NCBI GenBank assembly: GCA_934525595.1 | Contig: CAKSZJ010000012.1 | Coordinates: forward strand, 1-64,000 | Source: an uncultured Chiayiivirga sp. | GTDB taxonomy: Bacteria > Pseudomonadota > Gammaproteobacteria > Xanthomonadales > Xanthomonadaceae | DNA length: 64,000 nucleotides | Direction of reading: 5' to 3' | Part shown: positions 57,987 to 64,000 of the stretch, piece after piece | Numbering within the stretch: the first letter of the stretch is position 1 | Layout: every line of letters starts with the position of its first letter | Translations under genes and position numbers: made by a program | The notes under the pieces: model-generated | The model's database searches: none | Told to the model about the DNA's origin: nothing | The model's input: only the letters and a program-made list of their open reading frames with translations

Positions 57987-58397
57987 TCACTCGGTTGCAG
58001 GAGCCGGAGTCTCCACGGGTGCGTCCTCGACCGGCGCTGGCTCGGCGGCGGGAGCGGCGGGAAGCACCTCGATCTGCTGCGGGATGGGCGCACTGGGCAC
58101 GGCGGAGGCCGGCACCGCCGAACCCATGATGCCCAGATCTTCGGTTTGCGCACCGGAGCCGCTGGACTTGTGCAGATACATCGCCATGCCCAGCGACATC
58201 ACCATGAAGATGGTGGCCAGGATCGCGGTGCTCTTGGAAAGGAAGTTGGCCGAGCCGCGCGCACCGAAGACGGTGGCCGAGGCGCCCGCGCCGAAACCGG
58301 AGCCGGCGGCCGAACCGCTTCCCTGCTGGAGCAGGATGAATGCGGTCATGGCAACGGCGACCAGCACATAGATGACGTTGAACAGGGTGTAGAGCAT
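57987..58397 (-). CDS. secG: Protein translocase subunit SecG
   Basis: 136 residues. Two transmembrane helices (LYTLFNVIYVLVAVAMTAFI and TAILATIFMVMSLGMAMYL) flank the conserved LLQQGSGSAAGSGFGAGASA and ARGSANFLSK. A Pro/Ala/Glu-rich tail follows, common in this order. It starts 8 bp after tpiA and precedes tRNA-Leu. Confidence 0.97.
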   Translation of the reverse strand: MLYTLFNVIYVLVAVAMTAFILLQQGSGSAAGSGFGAGASATVFGARGSANFLSKSTAILATIFMVMSLGMAMYLHKSSGSGAQTEDLGIMGSAVPASAVPSAPIPQQIEVLPAAPAAEPAPVEDAPVETPAPATE

Positions 58398-58405
58398 GGT
58401 TCGAT

Positions 58406-59155
58406 CTACCGCGCCGCGGCAGCGGCGATGGCAAGGAAATCCGTGGCGACGAGGGAAGCCCCGCCGATCAGTCCGCCATCGATATCCGGCTGCGCGAACA
58501 GCTCGGCGGCATTGGCGGGTTTGACGCTTCCGCCATACAGAATCGGGAGCGAGCTGGCTATTGTATCACCAACCCGAGCCACTTCGCCACGCACCCGTGC
58601 GTGCACCTCCTGCGCCTGCGCCGGGGTGGCGGTGAGGCCGGTGCCGATCGCCCAGACCGGCTCGTAGGCAACGATGCAGCCTTCCAGCTGCGCGGCGCCC
58701 AGCGCCAGTACCGGGGCGAGCTGGGCCGCGAGCACGGCGTGGGTTTCTCCGGCCTCGCGCTGCGCGAGGGTTTCGCCGATGCACAGGATCGGCACCAGGC
58801 CGGCCTCACGCGCGGCGGAGAACTTCTGCGCCACCAGTGCGCTGTCCTCTCCATGAAGCTCGCGGCGCTCGGAGTGGCCGACCAGCACGTGACTGGCTCC
58901 GATGTCGCGCAGCATCGCGCCCGAAACCTCGCCGGTGTAGGCACCCTGCTGGTGGATGTCGAGGTTCTGCGCACCGAAGGCGATGCGGTCGCCGTGGCCG
59001 GACCCGGCCAGTTCCGCCAGATAGGGCAGCGGCGGCAGCACGATCAGCTCGACGCCGTCCGCGACCGGCGCGGCCGCGATTTGTTCCACCAGGCGCCGGG
59101 CGAAGGCGCGGTCGCCGTGCAGTTTCCAGTTGCCGGCCACGATCCTGCGACGCAT
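58406..59155 (-). CDS. tpiA: Triosephosphate isomerase
   Basis: 249 residues. Catalytic Lys11 (AGNWKLHG), His94 (VGHSERRE) and Glu165 (AYEPVWAIGTG), with the phosphate loop YGGSVKPANA. Start MRRRIVAGNW at 59155; an in-frame ATG four codons upstream is less likely. First gene of the tpiA-secG-tRNA-Leu unit. Confidence 0.98.
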   Translation of the reverse strand: MRRRIVAGNWKLHGDRAFARRLVEQIAAAPVADGVELIVLPPLPYLAELAGSGHGDRIAFGAQNLDIHQQGAYTGEVSGAMLRDIGASHVLVGHSERRELHGEDSALVAQKFSAAREAGLVPILCIGETLAQREAGETHAVLAAQLAPVLALGAAQLEGCIVAYEPVWAIGTGLTATPAQAQEVHARVRGEVARVGDTIASSLPILYGGSVKPANAAELFAQPDIDGGLIGGASLVATDFLAIAAAAAR

Positions 59156-59287
59156 GCAAGGCTCCACTGTCGAAAAAGGAAGCGCAAAGGATAGCCGCGA
59201 CGTGCGGGGCGGTCACCCCGGCGGGGCGCGTGGCACGACGCCGCACGGGCGGTTACGCTCGCGCGTCCCCGTCGCGAGAACTCCGCC

Positions 59288-60085
59288 ATGTCCAGCGCTC
59301 CCCATGCCCTCATCACCGGAGCCTCCAGCGGCATCGGTGCCGCCATCGCGCGGCAGTACGCGCGCCGCGGCGTCCCGCTGGTGCTGACCGCACGGCGCAC
59401 CGAGCGTCTGGAGGCGCTGGCCGAGGAGCTGCGCCCGCAGGTGGCCTGCGCCGTGATCCCGTCCGATCTGGCCGATCCCGCCGCGCCACAGGTGCTGCTG
59501 GAAGAAGTGGCAGCGCGCGGCATCCGCGTCGGCACCCTGGTCAACAACGCCGGCTACGGCGTTCCGGGAAGCTATCTTTCCTCGCCCTGGGAAACCCATG
59601 CGCGCTTTCTGCAGGTGATGGTGACCGCGCCCAGCGAGCTGGTCTGGCGCTTCCTGCCGCAGATCCGCGAGAGCGGTCGGGGGCGCATCCTCAACGTGGC
59701 CTCTTTCGCCGGTCTGTCTCCCGGCTCGATCGGGCAGACCCAGTACGGCGCCGCCAAGAGCTATCTGATCCGGTTCAGCGAATCGCTGGCGCTGGAGAAC
59801 GCCCGCTTCGGGGTCAACGTATGCGCGCTGTGCCCCGGTTTCACCTACTCCGAGTTCCACGACGTGACCGGCACCCGCGGCCTGGTCTCGCGGCTGCCGC
59901 GCTGGATGTGGCTGGACACCGACGAAGTCGCGCAGCAGGGCGTGGACGGGGTGGAGCGCGGGCGTTTCCTGGTGGTGCCGGGCACCGGCTACACGCTGCT
60001 GCGGACGGCCTTCAAACTGCTCCCGGACGCGCTGGCGCGGCGCATGATGGCGCGCAACTCGCGCCGCATGCGCGACGGCAGCTGA
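59288..60085 (+). CDS. Short-chain dehydrogenase/reductase
   Basis: 265 residues. Rossmann motif TGASSGIG, NNAG, catalytic Ser in VASFAGLSPGS and Tyr-Lys in YGAAK. Classical SDR of the DltE/YqjQ-like kind (LVLTARRTERLEALAEEL). Substrate unknown; it converges with the UbiA-like gene, 15 bp apart. Confidence 0.9.
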   Translation: MSSAPHALITGASSGIGAAIARQYARRGVPLVLTARRTERLEALAEELRPQVACAVIPSDLADPAAPQVLLEEVAARGIRVGTLVNNAGYGVPGSYLSSPWETHARFLQVMVTAPSELVWRFLPQIRESGRGRILNVASFAGLSPGSIGQTQYGAAKSYLIRFSESLALENARFGVNVCALCPGFTYSEFHDVTGTRGLVSRLPRWMWLDTDEVAQQGVDGVERGRFLVVPGTGYTLLRTAFKLLPDALARRMMARNSRRMRDGS

Positions 60086-60100
60086 GCGCCGCGCGCAGGC

Positions 60101-60997
60101 TCAGTCGAGCAGCACGAACACCGTGATGATGAGCAGCATCGCCAGCGGATAGAGGCTGGCGCGATCGAACAGGCGCGCGGCGCGGCGTCCCTCGTGAGAG
60201 CGGAACAGCTGGAATCCGGGCAGCAGCAGCAGGAAGAAACCGGCCGCGAGGGCGGCGAGCCGGAAGGGCAGGCCCAGCTCCATCGGCGACATCACCGGCA
60301 GCAGCAGGCTCAGCGCCACGGTCACGGCGAGGGCAGCCAGCACCACGGCCCCGGCCACCCGCGGACCGAACACCAGCGGAATGGTGCGCGCGCCCACCCG
60401 GCGGTCCTCTTCCACGTCGTTCCAGTCCGCCGGCACGTTCTGGCCGCCGATTTCCCAGGCCATGATCCAGGCCACCATCAGCCCCAGCCACGCCGGCAAG
60501 GGCTCCGGCACCACGACCAGAACCGCGGCGATCGCACCCAGCGCCTTGACCACGCCGCTCACCACCACGCGCCACCAGGTCACCTTGAACAGCAGGCAGT
60601 AGATCGTTTCCAGCACCGGCGCGGCCAGCACCACCACCAGCAGCCAGGGATTGAGCCACCAGGCGCCGATCAGCGCGATCGCGTACCAGAATGCGAACCA
60701 TGCCAGGCCGCGTCCGAAGGCGAGCTTGCCGCGCGCGATCGGATAGCGCAGGTCGGAGGCTTCGACCGAGTAGCCTGCGTTGGGCCCGCTGTCCGCGAAT
60801 TTCTCGCGGTCGCCCTTCACGCCGACGATGTCGTTGAGCGCATAGATCGCGGTGTATCCCGCCAGCGCGGTGACCAGCGCCACGGCCAGAACGTCCCAGG
60901 CCGGAAAACGGCCCAGCCAGAGCAGTGCCGCGAAGCCCGGCATGGCGATGTCGATCACGCCGTGGGTGGAGCGCGAGAGGGCGAGATAGGTGCGCAT
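60101..60997 (-). CDS. UbiA-family prenyltransferase
   Basis: 298-residue membrane enzyme with about eight helices. The first Asp motif is YALNDIVGVKGDREKFADSG and the second is DWNDVEEDRRVGARTIPL, which bind Mg-prenyl diphosphate. It is closer in style to EboC-like than to UbiA itself. Start MRTYLALSR. Last gene of the operon with a cyclase, a LuxS-like protein and a UbiG-like methyltransferase, suggesting it prenylates a cyclitol- or phenol-type product. Confidence 0.85.
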   Translation of the reverse strand: MRTYLALSRSTHGVIDIAMPGFAALLWLGRFPAWDVLAVALVTALAGYTAIYALNDIVGVKGDREKFADSGPNAGYSVEASDLRYPIARGKLAFGRGLAWFAFWYAIALIGAWWLNPWLLVVVLAAPVLETIYCLLFKVTWWRVVVSGVVKALGAIAAVLVVVPEPLPAWLGLMVAWIMAWEIGGQNVPADWNDVEEDRRVGARTIPLVFGPRVAGAVVLAALAVTVALSLLLPVMSPMELGLPFRLAALAAGFFLLLLPGFQLFRSHEGRRAARLFDRASLYPLAMLLIITVFVLLD

Positions 60998-61020
60998 GGC
61001 GTCCAGTACCGTGGGTGGGC

Positions 61021-61731
61021 TCAGCCCTTCTTGACGAAGCTCATCATGTAGTTGACGTCTTCCTTGCCGTGCGCGACCCGGAACGTCCTTTTGAGCGGGT
61101 TGAACATGAGGCTGGCGCTGCGCAGCCAGGTCAATCCGGATGCCTCGGACCACGCGCGCAGTTCGGTCGGGCGCACCAGTTTTTCGTACTGGTGGGTGCC
61201 GCGCGGCAGGATCCGCATGACGTATTCGCCGCCGACGATGGCGAACAGCCACGCCTTGAAGCTGCGGTTGATGGTGGAAAAAATCGCGTGCCCGCCCGGC
61301 TTGAGCAGGCGCGCGCAGGCCGCGATGATGGCGGATGGATCGGGCACGTGCTCGATCATCTCCAGGCAGGTCACCACGTCATAGGTACCGGCCTCCTTTT
61401 CCGCCAGATCCTCCACCGTCTGGATGCGGTAGTCGATGGTCAGGCCGCTCTTGGCAGCGTGCTGCCGGGCCACTTCCAGGGTCAGTTCGGACTGGTCGAT
61501 GCCGACCACATCGGCGCCGGCCTTGGCGAGGGTTTCGGTCAGGATGCCGCCGCCGCAGCCCACGTCCACCACGCGCTTGCCGTTGACGTCGGCGTGGTCG
61601 AAGGTGAACTGGCTGCGCAGCGGGTTGATGACGTGCAGCATTCCCATCTTGCCGGCGGGATCCCACCAGAGCTGGGCGACGCGGTCGAATTTGCTGACCT
61701 CGTGGATGTCAACATTCGATGGCTGGTTCAT
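61021..61731 (-). CDS. ubiG: UbiG-like SAM-dependent O-methyltransferase
   Basis: 236 residues. The UbiG N-terminus NVDIHEVSKFDRVAQLWWDP and INPLRSQF, SAM loop VDVGCGGGILTE, and FSTINRSFKAWLFAIVGGEY with LPRGTHQYEKLVRP are all diagnostic. UbiG performs both O-methylations of ubiquinone synthesis. Its start lies inside the 3' end of the cyclase gene, so it may be the genome's ubiquinone enzyme or a paralogue for the local pathway; the sequence alone favours true UbiG. Confidence 0.88.
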   Translation of the reverse strand: MNQPSNVDIHEVSKFDRVAQLWWDPAGKMGMLHVINPLRSQFTFDHADVNGKRVVDVGCGGGILTETLAKAGADVVGIDQSELTLEVARQHAAKSGLTIDYRIQTVEDLAEKEAGTYDVVTCLEMIEHVPDPSAIIAACARLLKPGGHAIFSTINRSFKAWLFAIVGGEYVMRILPRGTHQYEKLVRPTELRAWSEASGLTWLRSASLMFNPLKRTFRVAHGKEDVNYMMSFVKKG

Positions 61732-62854
61732 GGTTTGCCTTTGTCCGAGCGTGAAGGGTGGGCACCGCGGCGTCGAGCTCGGCGCGCGTGATGTCGTTGA
61801 GGAAGACGCAGCGGCCGATGCCGGCGGGCATGGGAACGCGCTGCAGCCCGTTGCGGTGCTTGACGCGGTCGAGCAGCGAGGCCCACATCAGGTCGGCGTC
61901 CAGCACGCCGTAGTCCAGCCCCACGTCGAGCGTCGCGACCAGCGCGAAGATGCGGTCGGTATCGGTATCGGAGAGCAGGCCGCGCGCCTGCGCGATGCAG
62001 GTGGAGACCAGGATGTCGAGCAGCACCGCTTCGCCGTGCAGCAGGCGGTGCTCGTGGCGCGTCTCCAGACCGTAACTGAAGGTGTGGCCGAAATCGACCC
62101 GGCGCGCCAGCTCTTCCTCGTGCAGATTGGGCGTCAGCTCCTCCAGCATCCCGCCGATGGCATCGTCCAGGATGGCCTCGCCCGCCGGCTCGGAAAAGCA
62201 GGTCGCCACCGCGCGCGCGCCGTCACGCTCGAGCCGCTCGAACAGGGCGGCGTCGCGGATGAGGGCGAGCTTGATGACCTCGCACACCCCGTTGATCAGG
62301 TGGCGGCGCGGCAGGGTCGGAAGGAAGCTGCGGTCGAGCAGCACCGCCAGCGGCGGCTCGAACGCGCCCAGGCGATTCTTGTTGCCGTTGAAGTTGATCC
62401 CGGCCTTGATCCCGAGCGAGGCGTCGACGTAGCCCATCAGGGTGGTGGGCACCTTGACGTGCGGAATCCCGCGCCGGTAGCTGGCCGCCACGAAGGCCAC
62501 CACGTCGGTCAGGACGCCGCCGCCGACCGCGATGATCGGCTCGTCGCGGCGGTGGATCGGGAAGGCGTCCAGCGCGCGCGCGATGTCCTGGTAGATCTCG
62601 ATGTTCTTGTGCTCTTCGCCGCCCGGGAACACCACGATGCGCGCGTCCACGCCGCGCTGCAGGAAATAGCCGCGGATGCGCTCGCCGTGCAGGCGGTCCA
62701 CGTTGCCGTCCACCACCACGAAGCGGCGCCCGCGCGGGTTGCCGCAGGCCATCAGGGTGTCGTTGGCGGGATCGAACAGGCCCGGCGTCTTGACCACGTC
62801 GTAGGCAATCGGGCGCTGCACCCGCACCTGCCAGCGCTGGCGCTCCGTGCTCAT
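61709..62854 (-). CDS. Sugar-phosphate cyclase of the dehydroquinate synthase superfamily (EEVS/EboD-like)
   Basis: 381 residues. NAD-binding GGEEHKNIEIYQDI and AVGGGVLTDVVAFVAASYRR, then VPTTLMGYVDASLGIKAGIN and NKNRLGAFEPP, and zinc-site HTFSYGLE and HGEAV. The NKNRLG form is that of sedoheptulose-7-phosphate cyclases and EboD, not AroB. It would close a sugar phosphate to a cyclitol. Its ATG overlaps the LuxS-like stop (ATGA) and its end overlaps ubiG by 23 bp. Confidence 0.87.
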   Translation of the reverse strand: MSTERQRWQVRVQRPIAYDVVKTPGLFDPANDTLMACGNPRGRRFVVVDGNVDRLHGERIRGYFLQRGVDARIVVFPGGEEHKNIEIYQDIARALDAFPIHRRDEPIIAVGGGVLTDVVAFVAASYRRGIPHVKVPTTLMGYVDASLGIKAGINFNGNKNRLGAFEPPLAVLLDRSFLPTLPRRHLINGVCEVIKLALIRDAALFERLERDGARAVATCFSEPAGEAILDDAIGGMLEELTPNLHEEELARRVDFGHTFSYGLETRHEHRLLHGEAVLLDILVSTCIAQARGLLSDTDTDRIFALVATLDVGLDYGVLDADLMWASLLDRVKHRNGLQRVPMPAGIGRCVFLNDITRAELDAAVPTLHARTKANHEPAIEC

Positions 62855-63333
62855 GCCGCGTCCAGCCAGTCGGCGCGTCGCGCCAGGATCTCGCGCGCCA
62901 CGCGCTGGGCGTCTTCGAGGCTGTGGTTGCGCCAGTGTCCACACTGCTCGATGTTGGCGTAGGGCACCGCCTCGGCGTGCTGCATGTCTTCGAGGATCTG
63001 CGCCAGGGTGTCGAGGATCAGCGTCGCACGGCCTTCGTTGAGGAACCCCAGGTAGAGCCCGGTCTGGCACCCCATGATTCCCACCGAGAGGAAGCTCTCG
63101 GGCAGCCGTCGCGAGAATCCTTCCAGCAGGAAGTGTTCGACCGAATGCAGTTCGGTGTCGCTGAGGTATTCATCGGCGTTGGGGTGGCGGATGCGCAGGT
63201 CCACCGCGTACACCACGTCGCCCCCGGCCCCGCGCATGGCCGAGCGCAGCTTTACCGCCGGCGCCTTGAGGCGTTGGTGGTCCAGTTCGCCCACCCGATC
63301 CGCGGGCCAGCCCAACGCGCTGGGATCGCTCAT
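62851..63333 (-). CDS. LuxS-like S-ribosylhomocysteine lyase homologue
   Basis: 160 residues. The LuxS zinc motif HxxEH is at 63-67 (LHSVEHFLLEGF), the catalytic Cys89 is in GIMGCQTGLYLG, and the third zinc ligand Cys131 is in IEQCGHWRNHSLEDA. All catalytic residues are retained, but flanking positions differ from classical LuxS (MGCQTG for MGCRTG; QCGHWRNHSLE for QCGTAAMHSLE). It sits in the cyclase operon, 12 bp after the TIM-barrel gene, so it may act on another sugar thioether or feed methyl-cycle recycling for UbiG. Confidence 0.85.
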   Translation of the reverse strand: MSDPSALGWPADRVGELDHQRLKAPAVKLRSAMRGAGGDVVYAVDLRIRHPNADEYLSDTELHSVEHFLLEGFSRRLPESFLSVGIMGCQTGLYLGFLNEGRATLILDTLAQILEDMQHAEAVPYANIEQCGHWRNHSLEDAQRVAREILARRADWLDAA

Positions 63334-63345
63334 CGCCGCCTCCGC

Positions 63346-64000
63346 TCAGTACGCCGCCACCAGCGGCGCCAGGTGGCGGTAGCTGGCGTCCAGCGCCTCC
63401 TGCCAGCCTTCCACGTGATGGTAGAGCTCGACCGAGCCGTAGCCCGAGAATCCGCCTTCCACCAGCGCCCGGAAGCTGCCGGCAAGATCCAGCGTGCCCT
63501 CACCGGGGATTTCGTGGAAGTGCACGACGCCCGTGAGCGTATTGGCAACCATCGCGTCCACGCGCGGCGGATTCTTCGCGCCGCGCAGGTAGCCGACCAC
63601 CGGGCGGGCGCGTTCGAGCACGTCGTAGCTCAGGCCAGGCAGGGAGATCAGGTAGGTGAAGATCTCGTCGTCCAGCGGCGAGCGTCCGGCATACAGGCTG
63701 GAATACTCCACCACCTGGAGATCCTTCTTCACCCCGGCGCGATCGAGCAGGGTTTCGATGCGCCGGGCGCGCGCCGCGGTGGGCGCCTCCTCGCGGAAGT
63801 GGATCGGGTGATCGCGATCCAGCAGCAGGAAATCGGCGGTGTCCTCGAAGTGCACCAGCACGCTGGCGAAATCCAGGTCCGGCGCAAGCGTTTCACGGTC
63901 GTGCACGATCTTGAGGTTGTAGCCCTCGCGCGCGTCGGAAATGTGCAGATAGCGTGCCTGCGGCGCGGCGGCGCGCAGCGCGTCGATGTAGTTCTTCTCC
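63346..64000 (-). CDS. Sugar phosphate isomerase/epimerase-like TIM-barrel protein (5' end outside the window)
   Basis: At least 218 residues, open to the window edge. The C-terminal half of a xylose-isomerase-like barrel: LHISDAREGYNLKIVHDRET, VVHFHEIPGEGTLDLAGSFR, and GFSGYGSVELYHHVEGWQEA, with His and Glu residues typical of the metal site. Such enzymes (including EboE-like proteins) isomerise or epimerise sugars or cyclitols. First visible gene of the five-gene operon. Confidence 0.75.
   Translation of the reverse strand, partial: EKNYIDALRAAAPQARYLHISDAREGYNLKIVHDRETLAPDLDFASVLVHFEDTADFLLLDRDHPIHFREEAPTAARARRIETLLDRAGVKKDLQVVEYSSLYAGRSPLDDEIFTYLISLPGLSYDVLERARPVVGYLRGAKNPPRVDAMVANTLTGVVHFHEIPGEGTLDLAGSFRALVEGGFSGYGSVELYHHVEGWQEALDASYRHLAPLVAAY

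Noticed and set aside
61709..62854. The cyclase as AroB (3-dehydroquinate synthase)
   Set aside because: It has NKNRLG and MGYVDASLGIKAGIN instead of the AroB KNMIG and VDSSVGGKTGVN forms, and sits with EboC/EboE-like genes rather than aroK.

Overview
The window is a GC-rich chromosomal segment of a gammaproteobacterium, most likely from the Xanthomonadales/Lysobacterales. I infer this from the tpiA-secG-tRNA-Leu block, the aceBA pair with a divergent LysR gene, the Pseudomonas-like type I-F CRISPR system, GTAG-type REP palindromes, and the Fur-associated PiuC/Fiu iron genes. No marker here fixes the genus.

Layout. 1-515 is an internally deleted phage-type integrase. 749-4820 holds the glyoxylate shunt (aceB, aceA) and a divergent LysR regulator. 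4994-9853 is an ABC efflux operon (membrane fusion protein, ATPase, two permeases) interrupted by four 71-bp tandem repeats and a cluster of REP palindromes. 9854-11058 is a scar: an IS110/IS1111 transposase fragment, a single integron cassette encoding a GIY-YIG-like protein, and attC half-sites broken by IS ends. 11468-25256 is housekeeping: MliC inhibitor, M17 peptidase, HAD enzymes, DegQ protease, histone H1-like protein, TonB, TtcA, RdgC, a YgjP-type metalloprotease, ferrochelatase and a SYLF protein. 25320-26675 is tatABC.

26682-40987 is the centre of interest: a WYL regulator, cas1, a cas2-cas3 fusion, an oppositely oriented vapBC (FitAB-like) toxin-antitoxin pair, csy1-csy4, a leader with an IHF site, and an array of 64 repeats and 63 spacers ending in decayed repeats. 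Between vapB and csy1, on the minus strand, lies a roughly 77-nt element. It has two degenerate Cas6f-type hairpins around a short guide, and the guide matches a site 38 bp away that carries the type I-F CC PAM. It looks like a crRNA-like RNA that would direct the Csy complex to the vapB/csy1 intergenic control region.

41062-53170 is an iron and redox block: two TonB-dependent receptors, PiuC, candidate Fur boxes, and a PepSY/DUF2271/DUF4198/ApbE/flavoreductase operon. The DUF2271 protein carries a flavinylation-type motif. 53215-59155 holds a DksA-like protein, GAPDH, a large secreted orphan protein, tRNA-Leu, secG and tpiA. 59288-64000 holds an SDR enzyme and a minus-strand operon: TIM-barrel isomerase, LuxS-like protein, sugar-phosphate cyclase of the EEVS/EboD type, UbiG-like methyltransferase and UbiA-like prenyltransferase. 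This looks like a small-molecule pathway cut by the window edge.
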